Below, in pieces: positions 1 to 8,728 of a stretch of DNA of 44,035 nucleotides. The stretch's first letter is position 1; each line of letters begins with the position of its first letter. A program made the translations under genes and the position numbers. Source of the stretch: Defluviitaleaceae bacterium (lineage in GTDB: Bacteria; Bacillota; Clostridia; Lachnospirales; WRAX01); NCBI GenBank assembly GCA_009780415.1, contig WRAC01000019.1:1-44035 (forward strand), written 5' to 3'. Below the pieces are notes generated by a model. The model was not told where the DNA came from, did no database searches, and saw nothing but the letters and a program-made list of their open reading frames with translations.

Positions 1-2862
1 AAGATAAAAATATTGAATTTTACCCGCGGACAACCGTTCCGTCAATATCGCCAGCATCCGGGTAAACTGCGAAAAAACCAGTACCCTGTGCCCGGACGCA
101 AGCGACGCCCGTATCGTTTCAATGGTTAAATCAAGCTTACCCGAACCGCCGGAGTAATTCTCAACAAAGGTGGCGGGATGGCAGCATATCTGCCTAAGCC
201 GCGTCAACATGCTGAGAATCTCAATCCGGTTTTCGTTCGCGCGGCCCAACCGCGCGTTTTCTTCCAGCTCGCCCTTGGTCTTCAGCAGATATGCCTCATA
301 TATAAGCCTTTGCTCCTCCGTCATATCGGCGTAAAGTGTTGTCTCCACCTTATCCGGTAATTCCGTTAAAACATCGGACTTCAAACGCCGCAGTATAAAC
401 GGCGAAATCTGCCTGCGCAAACCGCTTGCGGCTGATTCGCTCTTATATTTTAGTATTGGCGCTTCATATGTTTTGGTAAACCTCGCCGCGCCGAACAAAT
501 ATCCCGGCATGATAAAATCAAAGATAGACCATAGCTCGGACAAGGCGTTTTCAATGGGCGTGCCCGTCAAAGCCAGCCGCGCCTCGGCACGCAAGCGCTT
601 CACGGCTCTGGCGTTTTGCGTCCCCGGATTCTTTATATTCTGCGCTTCATCGGCGATTATATATCGGAAGGACGCGTTATTATAATTCTCAATGTCACGT
701 TTAAGCATGTCATAGGTAGTAATATATACGTCCGTTTTATCCGCCGCATGAAAATCATCTCGCCGCTTCGCCGCCGCGCCGGATAGGAGCGCCGTCTTTA
801 AATCCGGGGCAAACCGGGCAATTTCCTTTTCCCAGTTGTAGATAAGCGATGTCGGCGCGACGACCATCGACGGCAGCCGATTGTCAGCCGGGGTATTTTC
901 CTTGTAAAAAAGCAGCGCGGCGATGACCTGTATGGTTTTGCCAAGGCCCATATCGTCGGCTAAAATGCCGCCGAACCCGTAATGGCTTAGCGTCATAAGC
1001 CACCGGAAGCCCTCCTTTTGGTAGGCGCGTAAAACACCATTCAGGGTTTCCGGCACGGTGAGGCGCAGTTCGCTTCCCGCCGAAAAATCGTTAATCAAGC
1101 TTTTAACCCCGCCGTCCAATTTCAGCTCCGCGTGTTCAAGCTGCGAAGCCGCGTACAGCGCTCTGTATTTTGGCACGGTGAGCGTATCTTTATTGATATC
1201 TTTATTTCGTACATCAAGCCCTTGGAACAAAGCGTCAAGCTGGTCGTAAACGGTTTCGTTCCCGTTGAAATTCACATACCGCCCGTCAGGGAGCTTGTGA
1301 TAGTTTTTTTTAGTCCGGTAGCTCTCCAGCGCGGCCAGCAGCTCCGAAGGGGTATAGTCGCCGGATATTTCCACCTCAAGAAGCCCGCCGTTTATGCGCA
1401 GACCAAAGGACGGCGCTTTTACGGGCTTGCGCGATATGCTGGCAAACGCGTCCGTGGCGAAAACCTCAGCCAGGCCGCGCAGCTTCGCCAACCCGTTTTC
1501 GGCATAATAGAAACCGTGGACGGCATCATCCCCGGCAAGAGTCATCCCTTCCCCATCAGTCCCGCAAAAACCCATCAATTCCAAAGTTCTCGCAAACGCG
1601 TATTCCCCCGCGTGATCCCGTAAAATATCTGTTTTCTCCCCCCGGCGCAATTCGGTTCCGTCATAAACAAAAGCCGGGACGCAGGTTACAACCCCGTTTT
1701 CCGCATCCAGATAAACGCGCGGCGACAGGGTTTTAGGAAGATATTCCGTAACCGACGCGCTTTCAAGAATACCCAGCCGCCGCAGCTCCGGAAGCAGAAA
1801 CGCGGCGCATCGGTGCATATCCGCGGGCCGCATGACAAGCTCCGTGCCGCCGGTCGATTGGAAGGCTTTTATCAAAGCGGTCAGCGCGTTCAGATAATCC
1901 ATTGATGTGCGGTGCAGAAACCCGCCGCGCAGTATATAACCAAAATTTTCGCCGGTAAAGAAGTGCGCCTGCGCGGTTTCGCTCAGCGTGAATGCCATGC
2001 CGCCGTCACCGCGCCCCGTAAATGTCAGGCATGGCTCCGGCGCGGATGAATCCAGCGAAACCTTGCGGGGCGTGTTTATTTCGCCGTTTACGTCTATCTG
2101 TTCCCCTTCAAAGATGCCGAAAAACCTATCCATGCCCAAGGGCGAGAGGGTGAAAACCCTAACGTTCAAAGCCTTGCCGCTAAAATATTGACGGGTGCGC
2201 TCGGCGCGAAGAAGTTCGATCAAATCCTTGGATTTTACGTCCAACAAGCTGATCCGGTGCGGTATTTCGAGGTTTTTTCCGTAACACATTACGGATTCCT
2301 TGTCAAAAGCGTCTAAAAACGCATGAACATCACGCACAACATACTTGCGGCTTTCGGAATACCCGATGCTTAGCTGCAAGCCCGGTTGCTTGTTATAGTC
2401 GGTATAGAACATAGGCTGCACTGTAACAGGGCTTACGGGCTTGATATCCAGCGCAAGCCGCTTGTCTATCATATCAAAAGCGCGTTTTTCAAAGGCGTCC
2501 AGCAAACCGCGTGAAACCCTGGCGGACCGTGAAGCCGCCGCCGCATCGCGGTTGCGTTCAAAAATCGCCAAAAAAGCCGCCACTACATGGGCGCAGCCGC
2601 CGCGCCACACGCCAAACGCGTCGCAGGAGCAGCTAAAACGCCTCAGAAGCCCCGCATCGTCAAAGAAAATACTGGCTAAAAACGACGCGTCCCCTTCGCA
2701 GACATCCGCCATTACCAGCGTGCCCGGGGTGTCGCCCGACTCCTTGCCGGCGCAGTTCAGCTCACCAACCGCGCCGCTTCCGTGGAGCTTCTGCCCGTGC
2801 AGGAATACCGGTTTGTTCGACGCAAGCCGCTCAATCTGGTTTTTATCCAGATAACATTTCAT
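1..2862 (-). CDS. SWIM zinc-finger SNF2-family DEAD/DEAH helicase (3' end outside window)
   Basis: Reading leftward from ATG at 2862 the frame stays open to base 1, giving about 954 codons without a stop, so the C-terminus is missing. The N-terminus carries a SWIM zinc motif, Cys78-x-Cys80-x9-Cys90-x-His92. The ATPase half shows the SNF2 motifs: Walker A DDMGLGKT with Lys about 642, the motif II variant DEAQ near residue 738, and LTGTPIEN shortly after. The final visible residues (VLVFSQFTRML) belong to the second RecA lobe. Such proteins are bacterial Swi2/Snf2 translocases that probably act on protein-DNA complexes; the exact role is not known. The start lies one base after the stop of the upstream gene, so it is the last visible gene of the rplI-dnaB run. 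Family assignment is secure; cellular function is not. Confidence 0.93.
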   Translation of the reverse strand, partial: MKCYLDKNQIERLASNKPVFLHGQKLHGSGAVGELNCAGKESGDTPGTLVMADVCEGDASFLASIFFDDAGLLRRFSCSCDAFGVWRGGCAHVVAAFLAIFERNRDAAAASRSARVSRGLLDAFEKRAFDMIDKRLALDIKPVSPVTVQPMFYTDYNKQPGLQLSIGYSESRKYVVRDVHAFLDAFDKESVMCYGKNLEIPHRISLLDVKSKDLIELLRAERTRQYFSGKALNVRVFTLSPLGMDRFFGIFEGEQIDVNGEINTPRKVSLDSSAPEPCLTFTGRGDGGMAFTLSETAQAHFFTGENFGYILRGGFLHRTSMDYLNALTALIKAFQSTGGTELVMRPADMHRCAAFLLPELRRLGILESASVTEYLPKTLSPRVYLDAENGVVTCVPAFVYDGTELRRGEKTDILRDHAGEYAFARTLELMGFCGTDGEGMTLAGDDAVHGFYYAENGLAKLRGLAEVFATDAFASISRKPVKAPSFGLRINGGLLEVEISGDYTPSELLAALESYRTKKNYHKLPDGRYVNFNGNETVYDQLDALFQGLDVRNKDINKDTLTVPKYRALYAASQLEHAELKLDGGVKSLINDFSAGSELRLTVPETLNGVLRAYQKEGFRWLMTLSHYGFGGILADDMGLGKTIQVIAALLFYKENTPADNRLPSMVVAPTSLIYNWEKEIARFAPDLKTALLSGAAAKRRDDFHAADKTDVYITTYDMLKRDIENYNNASFRYIIADEAQNIKNPGTQNARAVKRLRAEARLALTGTPIENALSELWSIFDFIMPGYLFGAARFTKTYEAPILKYKSESAASGLRRQISPFILRRLKSDVLTELPDKVETTLYADMTEEQRLIYEAYLLKTKGELEENARLGRANENRIEILSMLTRLRQICCHPATFVENYSGGSGKLDLTIETIRASLASGHRVLVFSQFTRMLAILTERLSAGKIQYFYL

Positions 2863-2863
2863 T

Positions 2864-4597
2864 TTAGATTCGTCCCTGCCATATCAAAACCGCAAGGATA
2901 CAGGTAAGCAGAACAAATGCCGCCGCGCCGACGCTTGCTATATTAATACGCCCGCGCTTTCCTGTACCCGCGCCGGGAACCATCCCGATTTTGCGCAGGG
3001 CCGTTATCAGCGGCTTGTAAAGGAGCATCGCGGCCGCCGCGTTTATCCCGCCTTTCAGCAGGTTAAAGGGCAGGAATATCGGCAGCAGCATACCCATTAC
3101 CCTCTCCCGCGTGATACCCGGCGTGAACAGCGGCACTACAAGATAATTCCACAAAAGCATTGTGCATGACATAAAAATTACGCCGATTACAAGCCCTATA
3201 GCCGCGCCCCAGATGGTACGCTTCTTTTTATAGATAAACGCGGCGACGCATACGAAAGAGGACGAGGAGATAACATTCATCAGCATACCGATAGGCCCGG
3301 ACACGCTGACCGTGACCAGCTCCAGAAAAGAAACCAGCACCGCCATACCGAACGCCGTCAGCGGCCCGAACATAAACCCGCCGAAAATAATGAAAATATC
3401 TCCGGGGTGGTACCTTAAAAATGCCGCCGTCGGTACAAGTGTCAGACGTATTATAACAGCTACAACATACGCCGAAGCGCTTAGAATCGCCGTCAGAGTA
3501 ATCTGCTTTGTCGTTATGCTCCTAAAAGCGGGGGTTTGTTTCGGTTTGTGATAATTATCAATTTTCATTAGTCCTATAACAAATAGAACAAACGACACTA
3601 TTAGTGTTGATAGAACAAATGTCTCACGGCCTGAGAACGGGGATACATATCTGTATGAGAACAGCAGCGGCACAGTGACTTCCCCGCTTTTATCAATAAA
3701 GCCGCCAGCCCAGCCGTCTCTGATAAGGGCAAGCCCTTCGTTGAAGGATAGGGCAAAATCATATCCAAACGCTATGGATACTCCGCCATTTACGTCAACA
3801 AAGCCCCATTTATCGCCCCTTTTAACAGGGGCAAAGCCTTCGTTGAATGATAGCGCCCCGTCATATTGAAGCGGTAAAACCACATTGCCGGATATGTCGA
3901 TAAATCCCCATTTTCCTTCCTTCTTTACCGCCGCAAGACCTTCGCTGAGAGGCAGGGCATCATCGTACGTAAGCCGTACGACCACATTGCCGCCTGTGTC
4001 GATAAAGCCCCAAGTGGAGCCTTTTTTAACAAGGGCATGACCTTCGCTGAAAGGCATGGCGTCATCATATTCAAATAAAACAACCACATTGTTTCCTGTG
4101 TCGATAAAGCCCCATTTTCCGTCTTTTCTGACAGGGGCAAGGCCATTGCCGAAGCTGCCCGCGCGCTCATACGCTAGGGGTACGGCTATATTTCCGGCGG
4201 TATCAATGTAACCCCATTCCGTACCCTGCCTCACACCCGCAAGGCCTTCGCTGAAAGGCAGCGCTTCACTATAATTCAACTGTAAAACCATATTGCCGCG
4301 GGCATCTATAAAGCCCCATCTTCCGTCTTTTCTAACATTGGCAAGGCCTTCGCTAAATCCCCCCGCCCGGTCATATATCATCGGTATTACCACATTGCCG
4401 CCAATGTCAATAAAACCCAGATTCTCGCCTTTCCGTACAATGGCACGGCCCTCATTAAACGACCCGATCAAATCATACCTCAGCGGGCTCCTCATATCTT
4501 CAACAATTGAAAATACAGCAAATAATATTCCCAGCAAACCAATTATCGTTAAAATCAAGCTAACAGTTAATTTACCGCCCTTAGGCAAGCCTTGCAT
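2864..4597 (-). CDS. WG-repeat protein fused to an ECF-transporter S component (RibU-like)
   Basis: 577 residues. A membrane segment at about 12-30 is followed by eight tandem repeats of roughly 34 residues (about 38-310), each with the pattern YD.A..F.EG.A.V...WGFID..GNVV, the WG/KWG beta-repeat. A second membrane segment (about 325-345) leads into a C-terminal part of about 190 residues with five or six hydrophobic helices. Its features match ECF S components for riboflavin-like substrates: KQITLTAILSA near its start, RYHPGDIFIIFGGFMFGP in the middle, and LLPIFLPFNLLKGGINA near the end. S components bind a vitamin and work with a shared EcfAA'T module that is not in this window. The start is supported by GGGAG about 8 bases upstream of ATG. 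I infer an extracytoplasmic repeat domain anchored to a transporter; the joining of the two is unusual. Substrate is uncertain. Confidence 0.85.
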   Translation of the reverse strand: MQGLPKGGKLTVSLILTIIGLLGILFAVFSIVEDMRSPLRYDLIGSFNEGRAIVRKGENLGFIDIGGNVVIPMIYDRAGGFSEGLANVRKDGRWGFIDARGNMVLQLNYSEALPFSEGLAGVRQGTEWGYIDTAGNIAVPLAYERAGSFGNGLAPVRKDGKWGFIDTGNNVVVLFEYDDAMPFSEGHALVKKGSTWGFIDTGGNVVVRLTYDDALPLSEGLAAVKKEGKWGFIDISGNVVLPLQYDGALSFNEGFAPVKRGDKWGFVDVNGGVSIAFGYDFALSFNEGLALIRDGWAGGFIDKSGEVTVPLLFSYRYVSPFSGRETFVLSTLIVSFVLFVIGLMKIDNYHKPKQTPAFRSITTKQITLTAILSASAYVVAVIIRLTLVPTAAFLRYHPGDIFIIFGGFMFGPLTAFGMAVLVSFLELVTVSVSGPIGMLMNVISSSSFVCVAAFIYKKKRTIWGAAIGLVIGVIFMSCTMLLWNYLVVPLFTPGITRERVMGMLLPIFLPFNLLKGGINAAAAMLLYKPLITALRKIGMVPGAGTGKRGRINIASVGAAAFVLLTCILAVLIWQGRI

Positions 4598-4620
4598 AAT
4601 AATTTCTCCCTTTTATCAAA

Positions 4621-5967
4621 TTAATAATGTGTCAGATTATTGAACCTTACATAGTCACCTAAAAACGCAAGCTCTACTGTGCCGGTAGGGCCGTTTCGCT
4701 GTTTCGCGATAATTATCTCGGCAATGCCCCGTTTTTCGCTGTCTTTGTTGTAATATTCGTCCCTGTATATAAAGCCCACGACGTCCGCGTCCTGCTCAAT
4801 CGCCCCGGATTCGCGCAAATCGGAGAGGATGGGACGGTGGTCGGCACGCTGTTCACAGGCCCGGCTCAACTGCGCCAAAGCGATAACCGGCGCGTCCATT
4901 TCGCGCGCTATGGATTTCAATGAGCGCGAAATCTCGGATATCTCCTGCTGGCGGGATTCGGACTTTCTGCTGCCGTTCATAAGCTGTAAATAATCAATGA
5001 CAATCAGCCCCAGACCCTTTTCCAGCTTTAAACGCCGGCATTTCGCCCTAAGCTCCGGTATGGTTATGCCGGGGGTATCGTCCAGATACAGCGGGGCTTC
5101 CGATATCGGGCCGATAGCCATCGCGATGTTGTTCCAATCGCTGCCGTCCAGCTCGCCCGTGCGCATCTTCTGCGCCTGAACACTTGCCTCGGAGCATATA
5201 ATGCGGTTTGTACACTCCATCCTGGACATTTCCAACGCGAAAAACGCCGTCGGAACCTTCTGGCGAATAGCCGCGTTCTGAGCTATGTTCAGGCCAAGGA
5301 CGGATTTGCCCATTGACGGCCTGGACGCTATCAAAATAAGGTTAGCCGGATGCAATCCCGCCGTTTTCGCGTCAAAATCCGTAAATCCAGTCGCGATCCC
5401 CGTTATTTTCTGACCGTGCTTATAGATATCCTCAATTTTAAGTATGGATTCGGTCAGCGCGTCTTTTATATGAACGAAATCCGTTGAGGTTCGGTTCTGC
5501 GCTATGTCAAAAATACTTTTTTCAGCAAACTCAAGCACATCGTCCGCTTCCCCGGCACCTTCAAGGCTCTTTGCGGTTATGTCGCCCGAAGCCTTTATCA
5601 GCCGCCGCAAAAGCGTCCGGTCACGCATTATGCCGGCGTAATGCTTCATGTTCGCGGTGCTGGACACATTCGACGCCATCTCCGCCAGGGCGCCGCCGCC
5701 GCCAACCCTGTCAAACAAGCCTTTTTTCTCTAAAATGTTCTTCAAGGTTACGGCGTCAACGGGGCTGCCGGATGAGAACAGCTCCACCATCGCCTCAAAA
5801 ATGGCGCGGTAATCCGGCCTGTAAAAGTCATCGCCTATAAGCAGCTCATGCGCGATGATAACGGCTTCCCTGTCAAAGAGCATGGAACTTAGCACCGCAA
5901 GCTCGGCCTCGGCGCTGAAGGGCATTGCCCTCCTTACGGTTCCGTCAGTATTCGCATTGTTGTCCAA
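4621..5967 (-). CDS. dnaB: Replicative DNA helicase DnaB
   Basis: 448 residues, normal length. DnaB is the hexameric 5'-3' helicase that unwinds DNA ahead of the replisome. The N-terminal domain begins at about residue 17 (SAEAELAVLSSML). The RecA-like domain has Walker A SRPSMGKS at 215-222, Walker B LIVIDYLQLM near 310, and a C-terminal KQRNGPTGTVELAF segment. I keep the TTG start at 5967, which lies one base past the rplI stop with GAGG inside the end of rplI. The alternative ATG at residue 15 has a strong AAGGAGG but only three bases of spacing, and would trim the N-terminus close to the domain. The rplI-dnaB order is common in Bacillota. Confidence 0.97.
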   Translation of the reverse strand: MDNNANTDGTVRRAMPFSAEAELAVLSSMLFDREAVIIAHELLIGDDFYRPDYRAIFEAMVELFSSGSPVDAVTLKNILEKKGLFDRVGGGGALAEMASNVSSTANMKHYAGIMRDRTLLRRLIKASGDITAKSLEGAGEADDVLEFAEKSIFDIAQNRTSTDFVHIKDALTESILKIEDIYKHGQKITGIATGFTDFDAKTAGLHPANLILIASRPSMGKSVLGLNIAQNAAIRQKVPTAFFALEMSRMECTNRIICSEASVQAQKMRTGELDGSDWNNIAMAIGPISEAPLYLDDTPGITIPELRAKCRRLKLEKGLGLIVIDYLQLMNGSRKSESRQQEISEISRSLKSIAREMDAPVIALAQLSRACEQRADHRPILSDLRESGAIEQDADVVGFIYRDEYYNKDSEKRGIAEIIIAKQRNGPTGTVELAFLGDYVRFNNLTHY

Positions 5968-5968
5968 A

Positions 5969-6409
5969 TTACTCGACCTCTATCGTTATCCGGGCTGTAA
6001 CGTCGGTGTACAGTTTTATATCCACCTGCTTTTGGCCAATGGTTTTAATTACTTCGTCAAGAATTATCCGCTTGCGGTCAATTTGCAAACCTTCCTGCTG
6101 CGCCAGCGCCTCCGCGATCTCCTTATTCGTAACGGAGCCGAAAAGCCTGCCGCTCTCACCCTTTTTAACGGATATCCTGATAATCTTGCCCTCCATCTTT
6201 TCTTTCAAAGCCAGCGCGTCCTCCACATCCTTCTGCTTCCTGCGCACCACCGCGTTTTTCTGGGCTTCCAGCTTTGCCATATTCTCCTTGGACGCCTCGA
6301 CAGCGAGCTTTTTGGGGAACAAATAGTTCCTTGCGTGCCCGTCCGCCGCGTTTATAACCTCGTCCTTTTTGCCGACGCCTTTTATATCCGCTAATAAAAT
6401 TACCTTCAT
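5969..6409 (-). CDS. rplI: 50S ribosomal protein L9
   Basis: 146 residues, the usual length. It begins with the L9 signature MKVILLADIKGVGKKDEV, followed by the Gly-rich N-domain GHARNYLFPKKLAVEAS. A long charged helix (about 40-75) and a C-terminal domain follow. L9 binds 23S rRNA near the L1 stalk and helps keep the reading frame. AAGGAGG lies seven bases before ATG. The stop is separated from dnaB by one base, so the two are very probably co-transcribed. Confidence 0.98.
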   Translation of the reverse strand: MKVILLADIKGVGKKDEVINAADGHARNYLFPKKLAVEASKENMAKLEAQKNAVVRRKQKDVEDALALKEKMEGKIIRISVKKGESGRLFGSVTNKEIAEALAQQEGLQIDRKRIILDEVIKTIGQKQVDIKLYTDVTARITIEVE

Positions 6410-6455
6410 GACTAAGCCCTCCTTGTTTAGTTTTATATTTGATAAGGTGTTTTCC

Positions 6456-6929
6456 TCAGCCTTCCGTCTCGCCTGCGCCGGCCTCTATGTCCAGATCATA
6501 GCCAAGGGCCTTGGCCGCTTTCACATATTCCAGTATTAAATGATCAAACAGCGCGGTTAATGACTTCTCAAATAATTGGTCTTTTTCTTTATCAATTATA
6601 TCTTCGCCTCTTGACATATAGGAGATATATATATTACGCGTCTTCCAGATCAATTTTTGCCCTTCGGATGACGCCAAATACGCGTTTGTTGTAAGATGGT
6701 CAATAATCGGCTTGAGCACGGCGGAATTTTCAGTATCAAACGCAAACCCCTCCTCCGTATCCGTTCCAAATTCATGTAACAACACATAGAAAGTATGATA
6801 CAGCTTCTCGAACTTTTCCCGGACAATGCTGAGTTTCCTATCCCGTTTGTATCCGATATCAGTCAAAAAGTAACCCATCGCAAAGGTGACTACAGGGATT
6901 AATAACTGGATAATTCCTATAATTTCCAT
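6456..6929 (-). CDS. Small single-pass membrane protein of unknown function
   Basis: 157 residues. One hydrophobic segment at the N-terminus (about 5-23, IGIIQLLIPVVTFAMGYFL) is followed by a charged, mostly helical cytoplasmic-looking domain (YKRDRKLSIVREKFEKLYHTFYVLL). No catalytic motif is visible and I do not recognise a family. The start has AGAGGA eight bases upstream of ATG. It stands between AmrS and rplI on the same strand with gaps of 35 and 46 bases, so co-transcription is possible. Base use resembles its neighbours less closely: the gene is somewhat AT-richer. Confidence 0.75.
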   Translation of the reverse strand: MEIIGIIQLLIPVVTFAMGYFLTDIGYKRDRKLSIVREKFEKLYHTFYVLLHEFGTDTEEGFAFDTENSAVLKPIIDHLTTNAYLASSEGQKLIWKTRNIYISYMSRGEDIIDKEKDQLFEKSLTALFDHLILEYVKAAKALGYDLDIEAGAGETEG

Positions 6930-6964
6930 AAATAATTCCTCTTTTAACCGTTTCTTTTGAAACT

Positions 6965-7816
6965 TTAGTAAAAAACCCTTCGCAAATTTCGTTTTGCCCT
7001 TGCCGCCAGCCTTTCAGTTACGCTGCGCGGGGTGGCTTCCCTATCCGTGTAACGGTAACTTGGGCGGAAGCGGGTCAGGTGCAGCGGGACATCCTGGCTT
7101 ACAGAACCCAGCCAGCCGGACAGCTTGTCCATTTCTTCATCGGAATCGTTTTCGCCCGCGATGATAAGGTTTATGACCTCCACATGCGCGCCGGCCTCAT
7201 GCGCTGTTTGGATCGTCCGCAGTACGGGCGAAAGGCTGCCGCCCGCCTCTTTGTAAAAATCCTCCCGGATGCTTTTAAGGTCTATCGCCAGCGCGTCTAT
7301 ATATTGAAGCCATGAAGCAAGGGGTTCAGGGTTGATATATCCGTTCGTAACAACCACGTTTTTCATGCCGGCTTTACGCAGTAGCTTTGCGGTATCGGCT
7401 GCATATTCGTAAAACGTCACAGGCTCGTTGTAGGTGTACGCAATGCCGATGTTGCCGCGCGCTTTAAGCTCCTTTGCCGCCTGCGCCATATCCCGGGGCG
7501 TGTACTCCTTGTAATCAATGTCCTTGGATACGCGTGAAATATGGTGGTTTTGGCAAAACGGGCATGTAAAATTGCATCCGTATGCGCTTACCGACATGAT
7601 GAGGCTTCCGGGCAAAAACATTCCAAGGGGCTTTTTCTCGATGGGATCTAGCGCCATAGCCGTAACGCGTCCATAGCTTTCGGCATACAGCTTTCCCGCG
7701 CGGTTTTCACGCACGCCGCAAAGCCCGCTTTCGCCGTTCCTTAAAAAACAGCCATGCGGGCATAACGCGCATTTAACTGCGCCGTTACTGAGTTTGTCAT
7801 AGAACCGCGCTTCCAT
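6965..7816 (-). CDS. amrS: AmmeMemoRadiSam-system radical SAM enzyme (AmrS-type)
   Basis: 283 residues, normal for the family. The radical SAM cluster motif is Cys81-x3-Cys85-x2-Cys88 (CNFTCPFCQN). An N-terminal Cys cluster (Cys16, 19, 23, 33) and the segment DPIEKKPLGMFLPGS are typical of AmrS proteins, which resemble pyruvate formate-lyase activating enzyme. The physiological reaction is not established. The usual partners AMMECR1 and Memo are not in this window. GGGAG lies upstream of ATG, inside the end of the GerM-like gene, five bases away, so the gene is the last of the envelope-signalling operon (response regulator, kinase, GerM-like). Confidence 0.9.
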   Translation of the reverse strand: MEARFYDKLSNGAVKCALCPHGCFLRNGESGLCGVRENRAGKLYAESYGRVTAMALDPIEKKPLGMFLPGSLIMSVSAYGCNFTCPFCQNHHISRVSKDIDYKEYTPRDMAQAAKELKARGNIGIAYTYNEPVTFYEYAADTAKLLRKAGMKNVVVTNGYINPEPLASWLQYIDALAIDLKSIREDFYKEAGGSLSPVLRTIQTAHEAGAHVEVINLIIAGENDSDEEMDKLSGWLGSVSQDVPLHLTRFRPSYRYTDREATPRSVTERLAARAKRNLRRVFY

Positions 7817-7821
7817 AATTA

Positions 7822-8727
7822 TTACTCCCTGGATAAAGGCTTGCCGAGGTCAATCAATTCAATCTCAACCGCGGTTTTATCGCCCGCAAACAAAAGCTGC
7901 ACCTGCAAAGCATTGGTATTGTCAATTATCGTATTCACGATGGAATTAACGGTCAGCAGCACGGTTTCCTCGCTGTCTATCCGCGTCAGGAAATCGTTGG
8001 CGAAGTCCACATAGCAAATGCCGCCGTCCAGCGTTATGTTTCCGCGCAGCCGCACATCCGCGGGGATAAGACGCCTGTAATCCCCGGCGGGAGGCCCCAG
8101 AATCAGCTCCTCGATAAGCTGGTTCTCGGGCGGCCTGTTGGGCTGGACTACAATCTCCCGCTCGGTATGCACAAGCCGCGACAAAGCGGGATCGGCGAAG
8201 TAAAGCCTGTAAGTCCGCTGGCTGACCCTCTCCGGCAGAAGCTCGCTTGCCAGAAGCAGATTATCGCGGCGGTAAAGTCCAAGGGGCGCGCCGTCAACCA
8301 CCACGAAGACATCGTTAACAAATTCCAGCTCCGTAAGCGTATAAACCATGGATGCAAGGGCTATGCCCCTATCGGACAGCGACAGGGCGTCATAGGCTTC
8401 GGACAGTATAACCACGCAAGTCTTCCCGTCCATAACGCTTTCAGCGTCCAGCCCCCTGGGCAGGCCCCGCGCCCCGGGAATTTGCTCCGGCAAACGCTGC
8501 AAACGCTCCAGTATGTTTTCTGTAAGCTCGGTATGCGTACCAAGCCTAACCCTGTACGGCTCCGCAATCCATTCGTTGTTATAGTAAAATACCGAAATAT
8601 CTAAAAATTCGTCCCTTTCACCGCGTAAAAATAATGTTAAAAACAATAAAAAGGCAATCAAAGCAACCACCGCGGCGGCAATGGCAAGGATTGACCTGTA
8701 ATCTAATTTTTTACGGTATCTAGCCAT
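7822..8727 (-). CDS. GerMN-domain protein (spore germination/sporulation GerM-like)
   Basis: 301 residues. A basic start (MARYRKKLDYR) and one hydrophobic helix at about 14-34 suggest a membrane-anchored, extracytoplasmic protein. Two GerMN-type domains can be read: a first from about 45 to 160 (ending TLTELEFVNDVFVVVDGAPL) and a clearer second from about 200 to 295 (LIEELILGPP, CYVDFANDF, TVNSIVNTIIDNTNALQVQLLFAG). In Bacillus GerM is needed for spore cortex and engulfment, but GerMN domains also follow LpqB-type and two-component genes. One base separates it from the kinase stop. The link to a histidine kinase suggests an envelope-sensing accessory role; a role in sporulation is not shown. 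Confidence 0.88.
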   Translation of the reverse strand: MARYRKKLDYRSILAIAAAVVALIAFLLFLTLFLRGERDEFLDISVFYYNNEWIAEPYRVRLGTHTELTENILERLQRLPEQIPGARGLPRGLDAESVMDGKTCVVILSEAYDALSLSDRGIALASMVYTLTELEFVNDVFVVVDGAPLGLYRRDNLLLASELLPERVSQRTYRLYFADPALSRLVHTEREIVVQPNRPPENQLIEELILGPPAGDYRRLIPADVRLRGNITLDGGICYVDFANDFLTRIDSEETVLLTVNSIVNTIIDNTNALQVQLLFAGDKTAVEIELIDLGKPLSRE

Positions 8728-8728
8728 C

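Noticed and set aside
3690-4490. Regular repeating DNA of about 102 bases that could be mistaken for a repeat array or CRISPR
   Set aside because: The period equals 34 codons and the unit encodes the WG repeat in frame; there are no constant repeats with variable spacers.
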